From Taudactylus pleione (taxonomy: Eukaryota; Chordata; Amphibia; Anura; Myobatrachidae), in NCBI GenBank assembly GCA_031769625.1, contig JAUIMM010000040.1, positions 16,319,501-16,383,500 on the forward strand: 64,000 nt of DNA, in the 5' to 3' direction. A model generated the notes under the pieces. It did not search any database, was not told the origin of the DNA, and worked only from the letters and a program-made list of their open reading frames with translations. The position numbers and the translations under genes are program-made. Numbering within the stretch: the first letter of the stretch is position 1; each line of letters begins with the position of its first letter. Below, one piece after another: positions 13,476 through 24,677 of this stretch.

Positions 13476-13926
13476 GGCCCTGATTCAGAGCCAGACGATC
13501 TTTGTAAGCGCTCGCTCTGAATCAGGACGGTCTGGGTTTTTTTAGCGGGCGGCCAGGTGATGGTCGCGACCATTGGGCTTGCGACGAGACCCTTGTGGTA
13601 GGGTCTCGTCCACCGCAAGCCCAAGTGAACTCCCTGCTCTAATAGAGCTGGAAGTTCACTACTGACATCACGTGTGATGTCAGTAGGGCCGCCTCCAAAC
13701 AGCAGGCGTTCCTTCGGGAACGCCTCCGTTTGGCCAGTCACCCCCCCCCCGACCCGCCTACAAAACGGGGCGAGCTGTCGATCAACATCGACAGCTGCCC
13801 CATTTTGCTGCGAGCGCCGTGCGAGTGAAGCTCTCACTCGCTCCGGGGCTCGCGCATGCGCAGTGCGCACGTCCATCGACCCGCTTGCGAGCGCTATGCA
13901 CTCGTGAGCGGGTCTGAATTAGGCCC
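13476..13926. mobile_element. Harbinger-type MITE, group 1 (copy B)
   Basis: It opens GGCCCTGATTCAGAGCC and closes GGGTCTGAATTAGGCCC. It is flanked by AGT on both sides (13473-13475 and 13927-13929), a 3-bp target duplication. The interior repeats the group-1 core around GACGAGACCCTTGTGGTAGG. An internal hairpin, TGACATCACGTGTGATGTCA, sits at about 13662-13681. Confidence 0.8.
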
Positions 13927-13929
13927 AGT

Positions 13930-15110
13930 GTTTAAGCAGTAGAACACTGGGGGCATAGCATAATTTGCTATATTACATTTTGGCTAATAGATATCAATGT
14001 GAATATAAATTGCTGGCAATGTATCCCTGATATCCAGACAATTTTCAGAATTGTATGAATTTTATTCATCCAACCTCTGCTTATCACCATTGATAATCAT
14101 AATTACAAACTTCTGATAGTTATTGGCTAAATCACTCAAATAAGGCTGCAGCAGGACACCCAAAAAAACAGCAAAAAAAGTGCAGTTCAGAAACAAATTA
14201 ACATTAGCCAATCAACATTAAAACCCTACAATATTTTGAGGTCTATTTATTTATCATACACAAAATCCTGTAGGATTCAACACTTTTGTCTATCATCTCC
14301 CCCTGCTTCTAAAGACTATTACTGATTTCCCTCGGGGATTCCTGCTTTGCAGGATGAAGCTCATTTATCATGGACAGTGGCAGTTAAAGAACTGCTGGGG
14401 TCCTCCAATAGCTGTCATCAGGATGGAGTTAGCCATGGGTGATCACAGAAAAAAATGCTTTATTATTAAAATAAAACATTTTTATATATATATATATATA
14501 TACATACAAACAAGTAGTACTGATATAAGCGCTAGACTGTCTAGGGATTCTGTTCAAATAAAGTTCTATTTAGATCAGATTGTTCCACTATAACCCTGTT
14601 GTCACAGTGACTGCTCGTTGATCTCCAAATGGACTGTTGTTGCGCGGTCCCAAGGATTTATGAATATAAAAAGTGAGAACAAGTACCATATAGTGTAATA
14701 TATTAGGTAAATTCACCACACACTGCAAATGTGTAAATGCATACCATGTGGACCTAATAGTCATTTAGTATTGATTCTTGGATCCACACAGCACGTTCCT
14801 CCGCTGAATCAGTGGCCCTTTACTCCAGGTACGATAATTGATGAGGTGAGAAGAATGCTCTCATAGTTCAGTAATTTAAAAATCAATTTATTACATACAC
14901 CACACATAACACAAAAAATGCGTAATTACAATTAAAAAGTGCTTTATGATGATGTCACTGTATAATCCGGCATCATGTATAATGGAGCAGCAGTCAAATG
15001 ATCACCTTATGTAATAGCAGTGTCATAACCATCGAAAAATTACAACTGGCAACAAACAAATATACTCATGGAATAGCCTGGTGACGTGATATGCAGGAAA
15101 AGTGGTTAAT
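13930..15110. other. No gene; flank of a hammerhead-like repeat
   Basis: A (TA)n run lies at about 14484-14503. From there to 15110 the sequence appears to be the distal part of a minus-strand repeat carrying the hammerhead-like motif. No protein was recognised. Confidence 0.35.
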
Positions 15111-15153
15111 GGTCCGACGGCCGTTTCAGTGTGATTACACCTTCATCATGGGC
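15111..15153 (-). ncRNA. Hammerhead-ribozyme-like motif, decayed
   Basis: On the minus strand the order is GCCCATGATGA, then a stem-loop GGTGT-AATC-ACACT, then GAAA, then CGGCCGTC, then GGACC. This matches the type I hammerhead plan: a CUGAUGA box, stem II, GAAA, a minimal stem III, and a GUC cleavage site. The first core base is A instead of the essential C and stem I has a mismatch, so this copy is probably inactive. Minimal stem III hammerheads are known from Penelope-like elements and retrozymes of animals. The motif lies between two (TA)n tracts (14484 and 15372). Confidence 0.5.
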
Positions 15154-15367
15154 ACAAAACGGTTCATTTGACTGCGCTCATTGGAATCTTTCAGCTGTAT
15201 TTTTGTTATTATGATACATGGCTTTTTTATTACAATATTTTTTGCATATAAGAGGTGTGCTGGTCTCTTCTCCTGTTCTTTGTAACTGGATACTGCTATA
15301 TCTACTCATTATGGGACTTCAGCACCTGAACATTGCTTATATGAGTGTGTGCTGTTCTTGCTTGTAA

Positions 15368-15371
<4 letters not shown>

Positions 15372-15409
<38 letters not shown>
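15372..15409. repeat. (TA)n microsatellite
   Basis: An uninterrupted alternating TA tract of roughly 38 bp, followed by T-rich DNA. Confidence 0.95.
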
Positions 15410-15412
<3 letters not shown>

Positions 15413-15877
15413 ATTTTTTTTATTTTTTTTTTTACATGTTTTTATACTCTTTAGAAAAACCAACACGTTTATTTTAGGGGTGAGCGGGTTCGGTTTTACT
15501 CGGTTTTGCTCGGTTCTTATCGCCACTTTAACGCAAATTTGGCTCGATTTTATTCGCTCTGGAACTGGGAGCACAAGTCAGCTGGGAAGCTGATATGCCA
15601 GCTCACACCTTGACGCCTAACTGGCCTGGGTACTGGCAATAATATTCTCATAGCTGCCCTTTTTCTTTTAATAATAGCCAAAAACATTTTCTGGCAATAA
15701 GCAGTGGTAGCAAATCTTCTTTTCAGAGGGGTCTTAATAAACCCATTTATGTTTCTAGAAATCCTAGCATGTCTAAGTATGTGTGTACATGGAAGTTAAG
15801 CTGCCATTCTCCCTCAACTTGGGTCACAAGTTAAAAGGGATGATAGATCTCTATAGACATAGTGAAACCATTGAGAG
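15410..15877. other. No gene; possible fragment of an unclassified repeat
   Basis: GTGAGCGGGTTCGG with tandem CGGTTTT motifs near 15480-15520 resembles a transposon end, but no partner terminus was found. Otherwise nothing was recognised. Confidence 0.3.
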
Positions 15878-16053
15878 CAGTGGAGGCTCCAGAGGTGGGG
15901 CTGCAGCGCAGTCTTAAATTCAAATAGAGGAGTCACACCAACTGCCACCCCAAAGCTGCCTAACATCACTGGTCGGGACTCAGTGGCAGATAGTGTGGTT
16001 CCCCTATTTGAATTATAGACTGTGCCGCAGTCCATCCTCTGGTGCCGCCACTG
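15878..16053. mobile_element. hAT MITE, CAGTGG-family copy 2
   Basis: It starts CAGTGGAGGCTCCAGAGG and ends CTCTGGTGCCGCCACTG. The flanks ATTGAGAG and ATTAAGAG form a 7-of-8 target duplication. The interior matches copy 1, with inverted ATTCAAATAG/CTATTTGAAT blocks. Confidence 0.85.
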
Positions 16054-16242
16054 ATTAAGAGTAAAACAGGCTGAGTGTTACACAGAACATGAACACATAT
16101 TGTGAGTGTCCCTTGAAATCACAACAGAAATATATGAAGCTTTTCAAATTTTAAATTGACCATTCTATTCTGTTGAATGCAAGGATAAAATGGCTCAAGT
16201 ACAGAGGCAACGCAAACTGAGCACCCTGTGCACGCACACTAA

Positions 16243-18189
16243 AGGGCTGATTTAGTTGCACACAAGTCAGACACTTTGGGGTACATTGACTAATCATGTC
16301 TGCCCGATATTTACTAAAGAGAAATACAAGTGTAAAAACGTGATTCTATCTGCAAAACATGGCCAAACACACAAATAGAAGACAATACACGATTAAACCA
16401 CCTCACAAGTACTTTCCATAGAGAGGAATATAACACAGGTATCTACCAAAGAACCGTGTCTGCAAACACGATCGTACATGGAGCAAACTCGGAACAAAAT
16501 GGAAGTTTTAAAATAGACCACCTCCTCAGCAGCGTGTTCAGCAGGAGCACTGCAGAGATCAGTGTGATCTGTGCAAGTGCCTCTGTGCTATAGGTTAAAG
16601 AAAGTGTAAATAGATCAGAAAGAAAAAGAGTATAGGGTCTCCCCCCCCCAAAAGCATAACCAGCCCTGGACCTCTAAACCCATTCTGGTACAGGAAAATC
16701 AGGGCAATAGCAAATGTGGGGTTCCCCCTATATTCCTATAACCAGCATCGGGCTGAACCAGCCATGGTGGTAATTTCACAGCAGGGAGACACACAATGTG
16801 GAGACTCCCTGCCAAAGCATTCAACAGCCCCAAACTAGTCAGCCCAGGGCTGGAAAGCTTTGGGAAGTGGAGACCCCAAGAATAAAATAGGGTCCCTCTT
16901 CCTGAGGATCAACCATTCCTACACTTCCCTGGTAGCAGTGGGTGCAGGGGTAATGGGTTAAATATAGTCCTAATATTGTTCTTCACAGTGGGACTACAGA
17001 TGCCAGCAAGCCTGCCCTGCGTAACTTGTAGAACCTCAAAAGCCAACAGGTAGCTGGCACCTGTACCCCTACTGAGTGGAAAACATAAAAAAGACAGGAT
17101 ACAGACGCTGAAGGTTTTTAACTCTTTATTACATATTCACTCACTCACCAACACTCACACTACATAATTACCTACACCCTGGTGCCGGTGGATCCTCTTG
17201 TCCAGTAGGCACCTTGGTGCTTGGAAAAAAAACTACCCAAATTACCAATCCCAGCAGACACAAAAGCAGTGAATATACATTCCCCAGAGTCTGACAGGTC
17301 ACCTACAAGGAGGTTTCCGGCACCTTAGCCATGATTGGCTAAGAGCCAGAGCATTCTTAGCCAATTAGCTGCTGTTGTCATATGACAGAGGCCGCTGATT
17401 GGCTAAGAGTGGTCTGATTCTTAGCCAATCATGGCTAAGGTGCAGGAAATCTCGTGGGTTGCCTGTCAAAATCAGGGGAAGCGCTGTCCCAGCGTGTTCA
17501 AACTCAGCCAGACTCGATTCTTGTGTGCTAGGAAATAAGTGCACATCTCTGCCCCTATTCAGAGTTGGTAACATAAATGCAGCTGTGCTGCCCTATCCTT
17601 CCGCTTATGAATGCAGCTATCATCCTTATCAGCGAATATTTGCACCAGCCCAATTCTTGTTTCAAGAGATCCATCTGAAATCAGACAAATCTGTGCACAA
17701 GCTTATCTCTGAATAGTCTGTAAGTCTGCCTACATGCCACGACACTCCCTTGGAACACATACGTGCCAGTTACTGCCCATTACATCTATTTAGCCACAAG
17801 TAGGGATGTGGCTAAGAAGTGTTTGAATGAATTGTCCATAGCAGGACTGGACTGGCCATCGGGCACTTATGGCAAATGCCAGAAGGGCCGGCTTGAGGAG
17901 GACGGAAGTACCCCCGCTCTCCACCCCATGCCGCCGCATACATGATATTCTCTCAGGGGGAGGGAAGGGGTGGCGGCAGCGATGGGCCTGGAAGAGACGG
18001 GAGCATGCCACGAGGCCAGGCCCCCATGACCCGCGGCACGCACTTAAAGGCACGCGCACAGGACAGACTGCCAGGGCTGAATTACAGCCCCAGACCGTCC
18101 CTGTTCATAGCTCAAAGTTGCTCTGCAGAAAATGTGCAGTGCAAAAAATAACAAGGCTCTGGACTTGTGTGCAACTCTGAATCAACCCC
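16243..18189. mobile_element. 1.95-kb non-autonomous element with TAA target duplication
   Basis: The left end AGGGCTGATTTAGTTGCACA and right end (reverse complement GGGGTTGATTCAGAGTTGCA) are inverted repeats that continue through CACAAGTC. TAA flanks both sides (16240-16242 and 18190-18192). An internal foldback pairs 17319-17345 with 17412-17445, around CACCTTAGCCATGATTGGCT. The 3-bp TWA duplication and GATTCAGA terminus fit the PIF/Harbinger superfamily. No transposase was recognised. A hAT MITE is nested at 17842. Confidence 0.65.
17842..18102. mobile_element. hAT MITE nested in the 1.95-kb element
   Basis: It starts CAGGACTGGACTGGCC and ends CCCCAGACCGTCCCT. It is flanked by GTCCATAG and GTTCATAG (7 of 8). 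It is inserted within the TAA-flanked element and is therefore younger than that insertion. Confidence 0.65.
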
Positions 18190-18918
18190 TAAAGCAGTTT
18201 CTTTTTATTTCTAGTGGTCTACAGTATCATCACTACATTTATATTTACTAATGGTTGTCATGTTTTCAATTACAAAATACCTCCACAGGCAGCATTTATA
18301 ATAGTGATATATACCTGCATATTATGGACATGAAAATGGTTAGGGAAATAATGTGCCATATTGCCTAACCCCCTAAACATTGAGGAGTGTCTGGGAGACT
18401 CCTAAACTTCTGAGAGTGGCGGGCCTTCTTGTTGATGTGTCGGCTGTGAATTGTGTCATTGCTGCCCTGTTCCTCTCCGTTCATCACTATCACTTTCTTG
18501 CTGGCTAAGACACTGCACTCATGCAAAATGCAAAGAACTGAAGAGGAGGAGGAACAAGGCTGCCGGATTAGGATCAAAAGATAGGCACAAAGCGGATAAT
18601 GCCTTATGAAGATGGTATTAACTTATGGGGCCAAGAAGTTCCAAAGAGCTAGGCTTTCTATAGTTTCATAAATAGGGCCAGACTGCAGTCCCAATTGAGA
18701 TTAATGGGGACTGTGGTGTAAGGCGAAAGCCTAATGCAGATGATATCTCTAATCTCTTCTGCGTTAGGCTATTCTTAAATAGCCTAATTTCTGAAATCAT
18801 GTAGAAACTTCTGATGCCACATGCTTTCCAGGAAAAAGGGGCTTAGATAAATATTGCACATATGGAGAAGGGAACAAGTCGTGAAAAAAAGTGTAAATAG
18901 TGCTATGCAGCAAAATAG
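18190..18918. other. No gene seen
   Basis: No recognisable coding sequence or repeat terminus between the two flanking mobile elements. Confidence 0.35.
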
Positions 18919-18922
18919 TTAA

Positions 18923-19224
18923 ATCATACTTACCTACATTAATTATCTGCTCCATGGGAGATGCCCGGAGAGCAGACACAGGTTGTAGCTTCGGGGGGGT
19001 GGGGCCGGATTTCTACGTCATTAGGCCACGCATTTCCTTTTCACATTATTTAGCCCCACCCCTCCATACGGAGCCGCGATTCACAGCATTTATAATCACA
19101 ATCCTGCCCACTTCACTAGGAAGTGGGCGGGATGCGGGAGATCCGCATACTCTTCCGGGGTGCAGGCGGCTCCCCGAATATTCGAGAGCCTCCCGTCACT
19201 TCCGGGACAGTAGGTAAGTATGAG
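18923..19224. mobile_element. TTAA-flanked MITE with splice-donor-like termini
   Basis: The ends ATCATACTTACCTAC and GTAGGTAAGTATGAG are inverted repeats of about 15 bp, with TTAA immediately outside on both sides (18919-18922 and 19225-19228). The 302-bp body is G+C-rich and non-coding. Each terminus contains AGGTAAGTAT, a strong vertebrate 5' splice-site match, reading outward on one strand or the other. Superfamily is piggyBac or Kolobok by target site only. Confidence 0.7.
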
Positions 19225-19565
19225 TTAAATGTAATATATTTCAACCTATTTCTGGTACAGCATCTCTTCTTTCTTGTTACAGCAAGCATTGCACTGTTAT
19301 GTTCTTTTTCCTATTGCACAGTCTCTCTCAGTATTATTTAATTAACTTCAAATTATGCTGAAATAGTGGTGAGGTTGGAGCCATATACATTACCACATAT
19401 AGAGACCTAGGGGTCTTTATGATAGAGCTTCTCATAATTAAGAATACCCCCATGCAAAGAATAAGGAAACATATTTGTAGAATAAAATAGCAGACGGTTA
19501 ATAAATAAAATAGGCATTATTAAAATAAAACAATTTGTTTTACCCAAAACTATTGTAAATCTAGT
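19225..19565. other. No gene seen
   Basis: A+T-rich DNA between the TTAA MITE and an A-rich/(TA)n tract; nothing was recognised. Confidence 0.35.
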
Positions 19566-19597
19566 GAAGGAAAAAAAATAAAATAAAATAAAAAAAT

Positions 19598-19634
<37 letters not shown>

Positions 19635-19670
19635 GCACACATATATATATATATGTATATATATATATTT
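19566..19670. repeat. A-rich (AAAAT)n and (TA)n tract
   Basis: AAAATAAAATAAAAT-type DNA passes into about 70 bp of mostly alternating TA with a CGCACACA interruption. The TA tract resumes at 20268-20286 beyond the LTR-like block. Confidence 0.85.
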
Positions 19671-20267
19671 TGACACAGTCAGGTTAGGGGGTCCCTCTCC
19701 TGGGTAGAGGACTCCTTCCTTTCACACACAGCAGCTGGGAAACAGTACGCCAGACTGGATTCGGGTACAAGCTGGTCGGCGCCAGTCTTTATTGTACAAT
19801 GTCAGAAATAACATAAAGAAAACAAACATAAATCCTAGCCCTGTCGGGGCACTAACTTCACAAGTGACTTCCCTCACTACAAGAACCTGGCAGGGCCTAA
19901 TGCCCTCGCCAGCAAAAAAGGCACAGCACCTACAAATAGGTTTTCAAGTGCCTCTGAGCAAACTCCCTGCCTGCTCTCCCAGGTGAAACACTCATCCCTA
20001 AACACACTAGGCTTATATTGGCCACTCTCAGGTGGGAACCCTAACGAGCCTGTTACCAGGCTGCGAGAACCAAAACCTGGAGTGGCCATGGGTGGAGCCC
20101 TCCCTCTCCTCTCACCCACAACCCCCAGGTCCCAAACCGGCTTTTCAAAAAGCCGAGACTCAAGCCTGCTACACTGCAGACTTTCTCCTGGGGGTTTAAA
20201 ACACATAAGACAGGAATCTGGGACAAATGTACCTGCCACAGACCACTTTACCAGTGATCCTATCACA
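19671..20267 (-). mobile_element. Probable solo LTR inserted in a (TA)n tract
   Basis: On the minus strand the 597-bp block begins TGTGATAGG and ends TGTGTCA, obeying the TG...CA rule. It has a TATA-like AATATAAG (20019-20012) and a polyadenylation signal AATAAA (19793-19788) about 220 bp downstream, in the order expected for U3-R-U5. (TA)n lies on both sides, which hides any target duplication. No internal retroelement genes adjoin it. The class (Gypsy-like or ERV-like) cannot be told. Confidence 0.5.
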
Positions 20268-20286
20268 ATATATATATATATATATT

Positions 20287-21605
20287 CCTCTGTAATGGTC
20301 ACAAACTGCACATGTACTAAATACATCAACTGTGTTCAATCAGATGGAAAGCTACACATTATTCATGCATATTACAATATGCCAATATATAAATGTGAGG
20401 CCATATACTATAAATGTTTGGAAACCTTTGTAATACACAATAAATCCTCAACCTATTATCCTTGCTATATATTCCACTTTGATTTGTAAATGTCTGTAAG
20501 TTTGTGTGTTTGGTGTGCTGTCTTGTATCTTCTCTTTGATAACATTAAATCAGACAGTTGTGGCATATGCTAGAGGTTTATTGCTTAGAGGCATTATGAA
20601 AATTCAGTTTAACCCCCTGCCTTCTATATTTGCAGGTCATAGAACATAACTCTTTATTTGATTACTATACAGCAATACATAAGACAAATTTGTATCATAT
20701 TCTCTTTTTTTTAGTATTTTATCCTGATGATGAAATAGTTGGTACTGTTATCTGCTGAACAGTGACTGGTGCTAAGAAACCATTGTTTATAAGCATATGT
20801 GCAGTCGGGCGCTGAAACTGGATGCCAGCTTCATCGCTATTTTAATAAGCGCCGGGCAAGCGGATGCGGCACCAGTTCTAATTTGGAGCTGACCATGAGC
20901 CAAATGTGGCTCGTGGATTGGTGGCTAACAGACAGCAAGGGCTATTTGAACTTGGTGCCGGGCACGAGCCAATCACAGCTCTCAGACCATCAACCAATTA
21001 GAAGCAGCCGTGGTGAGCCAATCACGGTGACATCAGATGCCAGTGAGCAGAGCCTTCAGTACAACGTCGGAGGTAAATAGAAGAGGGTTTCACTTGAAGA
21101 GCTCCGCTGGCCACGGAAGAAGCCAGAAAATGGTGCTGTGAGCCAGGACAGGCAAGCAGCAGAAGAAGATGAGAACCAGAGTCCTAAACAAAGGTTCAGA
21201 GAGCTAAACAAAGGTTCCCATTGCAGCCTCTACCAACTTATCGGTAGGCGGCACTGGTCACTGGTAATTTACCACTCCCCCTCCCTAGACCACTGTGTTG
21301 GACATTAGGCCCGTGGCTGCAATCAGGCCACAGACTTGTGTGGCATGTCCCTAAAACCAATCACAGAAAAAAAAAAACAGTACTTTGGCCTGCACTACAA
21401 ATAATTAAAATTATCTATAGAAAATGTCAAATTGTTTAATATGGTACATCAACTACAAAACATTGACTTTATACACATATTTATTACAGCCAACAAATAC
21501 TATTAATACATTGAAATTATCAATATTTGCATTGTTAGATTACAATATACCAATATGGTCTTGCTGATCTAGCCTCATTACTCCATGTATACAAGTATGT
21601 TATAT
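20287..21605. other. No gene recognised
   Basis: An open frame of 93 codons at 20799-21080 has no recognisable domain. The 20800-21360 part is richer in G+C than its surroundings and may belong to an unrecognised repeat or transcript; I could not assign it. Confidence 0.3.
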
Positions 21606-21780
21606 CAAATGAATCAGCACAGTCTCCTGGTGTGTCCTAGTTGCTTCACATTGTGACTTAGGTGCATTATCAGCAAAAGATGTCCGACGCTAGCAGAGTT
21701 GCACGGGATCTGGCGGCTCACTCATGGCAGGCATATCACTGGCGTATTGAGACTAGATAAGCAAGGACACATCTGTATGT
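21606..21780 (+). repeat. Dispersed repeat, copy lacking the TTA-flanked MITE
   Basis: AATCAGCACAGTC..CTGGTG, GTGACTTAGGTGCATTATC and GCTAGCAGAGTTGCAC match segments at 33022-33066 plus 33499-33550 (same strand) and 32780-32877 (opposite strand). Here GACTTAGGTG is continuous, whereas the 33-kb copy is split at TTA by a MITE. The block ends near GGACACATCTGTATG, a phrase also seen near 28905 and 33600. Confidence 0.65.
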
Positions 21781-21797
21781 GAGAATTCAGTTTAAGG

Positions 21798-21994
21798 CAG
21801 TGGTTCTCAACTCCAGTCCTCAAGTACCACCATCGGGTCATGTTTTGTGGATGTCTATAATCATGCACAGGTGAGTCAATCTATTTTGCTGGATCAGTAA
21901 TTATCCCACCTGCTTCCACAGACAGAAATCCTTAAAATATTAGCGAAAACTTAAAATGTTAGGAAAACTTAAAGGTTGAAGTTTAGAACCGCTG
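21798..21994. mobile_element. hAT MITE (CAGTGGTTCTCAA family)
   Basis: It begins CAGTGGTTCTCAACTCC and ends AGTTTAGAACCGCTG. It is flanked by GTTTAAGG and GTTTAAAG (7 of 8). The termini resemble widespread vertebrate hAT MITEs that begin CAGTGGTTCTCAAACT. Confidence 0.8.
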
Positions 21995-22050
21995 GTTTAA
22001 AGGATTGTGTTTTATTGATACAAATAATGGTCTTGCATATAGCATAGTGA

Positions 22051-22197
22051 CAGTGTCGGACTGGGACCCACTGCAAAACTGCCAACCTGCCATAGAACAC
22101 ATTTTATTGTCCCCTCAAAGGGACCTCTAAGTACCAGCTGCATGAACCAGGGACTTTAGTATAGAATGTAGTTAGTACAGACACGGTATGGAACACA
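22051..22197 (+). mobile_element. hAT-like left end (partner end not found)
   Basis: CAGTGTCGGACTGGGACCCA resembles a hAT terminus. No complementary end was found downstream. The DNA inward of it passes into the AACACAGACAGGACAGGC tandem array, which is split by a Harbinger-type MITE. Confidence 0.4.
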
Positions 22198-22625
22198 GGG
22201 CCTGATTCAGACCCGGTCGCAAGCGTTGAGCGCTCACAACCGGGTCGATGGTGGGCCACAGCGCATGTGCACGACGGAGCTAGCTCCGTCGTGCGCATGC
22301 GTGAGACCCGGCTAGCGACAGGCAATCCGTGTTGAGTGACAGCTCGCCCCCTTTGGTGGGCAGGCCGGGGGGTTGGCTGCCCAAACGGAGCTGGGGGCGG
22401 CCCCACTGACATCACTCTGTTAGAGCCGAAATCTCTCTGGGGCTTGCGGCCAGGAGACCCTACCACAAGGGTCTCGTCACAAGCCCAATGGTAGCTAGCA
22501 ATAGCTGTGGGTGGTCACCCAAAGCTATGCGAGCGGCCAAGAGGCCGATCCAAAAAAAAAAAAAAAAGTCCGGCCCTGATTCAGAGCGAGCGCTCTGTCA
22601 GAGCGACTGGGTCTGAATCAGACCC
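22198..22625. mobile_element. Harbinger-type MITE, group 1 (copy C)
   Basis: It opens GGGCCTGATTCAGACCCGG and closes GGGTCTGAATCAGACCC. It is flanked by ACA on both sides (22195-22197 and 22626-22628). The core around CCTACCACAAGGGTCTCGTC is inverted relative to copies A and B. It lies inside a GGAACACAGACAGG minisatellite, which continues on both sides. Confidence 0.85.
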
Positions 22626-22803
22626 ACAGACAGGACAGGCAGACACAATCTAAGGAACACAGAGAGGACAGGCAGATACAGGGTTATGGAACACAGACAG
22701 GCAGACACTAAGGGTATGGAACACAGACAGGAGAGGCACACACAGGATATGGAACACAGACGGGACAGGCACACACAGGATATGGAACACAGACAGGACA
22801 GGC
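22626..22803. repeat. Minisatellite, roughly 33-bp unit
   Basis: Units built on GGATATGGAACACAGACAGG and ACAGGCACACACA recur about five times, the later ones most alike. A left-hand remnant (GGTATGGAACACA) lies before the MITE at 22198. Confidence 0.75.
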
Positions 22804-23180
22804 ATCAAACATCTGACCACTTAGCACTTACATTTACTGTGCTGCTACAATGGTCACTGTAGAGCTGGTAGCTGGATGGATCCCTGTGAAGCAGAGGGGA
22901 GGGTGGGCTGCAAGTGGAAGAGCAGAGCACACTCCAGAGACTTCCTCCTACTCCATCTATGTTGAAGCCCTGAAGGACAGCCACAGCATTGCTGGTTGGC
23001 TCCTGCCCTACATTCTGGACTCCTGCTCCCTGCTGCCTGCGGGACCAGAAGGTCAATACCCCAGTTGTTGCTTCCCACATTACAGCAAGGGGTCCTGAAT
23101 CCACAGTTTTGAATACAGTTAAGTATTCAACTGTATTCATTTATATACAATTTTGAAACTCTTGCACACTAGTTGAATAG
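22804..23180. other. No gene recognised
   Basis: Overlapping open frames of 74-111 codons on both strands (22805-23140) have no recognisable domain. The sequence may be unique or repeat-derived. Confidence 0.3.
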
Positions 23181-24247
23181 CAGGGCCGGTTCTAGACCAA
23201 GAGGAGCCCAGGGCAAGAAGCCTGCTCCCCCCACACACTTACTGCCCCCATAGCCTTACACACACTCACTGCCCCCATAGCCTCACACACACATTGCCCT
23301 ATAGCTTCACACACAAGCTGCCCCCATAGCCTCACTCACACGCTGCCCCCATAGCCTCACACTTATTGCCCCATAGCCTCACACAAACACACTGCCCCAA
23401 TGGCCTCACACACACATTGCCCTATAGCCTCACACACACGCTGCCCCAGCCTCACACACACGCTGCCCCCATAGCCTCACACTTATTGCCCCATAGCCTC
23501 ACACAAATACACTGCCCCATGCCTCACACACACGCTGCATCCATGACCTCATACACACACACTGCTGCCCCCATAGCCACACACACACACTGAACCGATA
23601 ACCTCTCACACACACTACTTCCTCATAGATCAAACTGCCCCCCTCACACATCACACTGCCCACACAATAAGGCCCCCCTTAGAGATCACATTGCCCCAAC
23701 ACATAGGAACCCCTTCACAGATCATGCTGCCCCCACCTCAGAGATCACACCCTATACACAGACCCCTCCTTACAGATCACATTGCCCTCACACACAGACC
23801 CCCCTCACAAATCACACTGCCCACACAATAAGGCCCCCCTTAGAGATCACATTGCCCCAACACATAGGAACCCCTTCACAGATCATGCTGCCCCCACCTC
23901 AGAGATCACACCCTATACACAGACCCCTCCTTACAGATCACACTGCCCTCACACACAGGCCCCCCTCACAGATCACACTGCCCACACAATGCCTTAGAGA
24001 TCACAATGCCAACCCCCTCAGAGGTCACACTGCCCCCACACACAGGGCCCCCTCAGAGATCACATTGCACCCCCACACAGGCCCCCTACAAATCACACTT
24101 CCCCCGCACACAGCCCCCCTCAGAGCTCACACTGCATCCACACACAGACTTCCTCACAGATCACATTGCTCTCGCAAACAGCCCCCTTCAGAGATCACTG
24201 TCCCCACACACAGACCTCCCTCAGAGATCTCACTGTCATCACACACT
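23181..24247 (+). repeat. CACA-rich minisatellite beginning at a hAT-like end
   Basis: The block begins CAGGGCCGGTTCTAGACC, a hAT-like terminus preceded by TTGAATAG. It passes into tandem units of two kinds: CTGCCCCCATAGCCTCACAC (about 23230-23600) and CAGATCACACTGCCC with CACACAGGCCCC (about 23630-24240). One segment of about 100 bp is duplicated nearly intact (23640-23740 and 23815-23920). The array is cut by the MITE at 24248. Open frames here are products of the repeat. Confidence 0.7.
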
Positions 24248-24490
24248 GGCCCTCATTCAGAGGCGCTCACAAGAGGCGAGCACTCGTTCTGAATGACGGC
24301 GGCAACTTCTGTTATTTAGTGCGGCCTCCTGGTCGCTAGCTAAGCTGTGGGTTACCACCCACAGCTTAGCGACCGACCAGGTTGATGGTTGCGATGGTCA
24401 AGACCATCACGACCATCAGGGCTGGCGACGAGACCCTAAGGTTGGATCACGGCAGCCACAAGCCCCAGGGAGCTTCCTGCTCTGATATAT
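24248..24490. mobile_element. Harbinger-type MITE, group 1 (copy D, 3' truncated)
   Basis: It opens GGCCCTCATTCAGAGGCGCT and carries the core GACGAGACCCTAAGGTTGG and CAAGCCCCAGGGAGCTTCCT seen in copy E. No closing terminus is present; similarity stops near 24490. Confidence 0.7.
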
Positions 24491-24641
24491 CCTGGCTGTG
24501 CCTGCTATTTATTAGAAGTGCTGTTGAGACCCAGAGTGCCATCCTTCCACTACTGTATATACTATATCTATCTACTGGAGAGGCATCTGGGCATGCTGTG
24601 GAGGCTGGGGTGAGTGCCTGATTATCTCTACCTATATATAT

Positions 24642-24676
<35 letters not shown>

Positions 24677-24677
24677 T

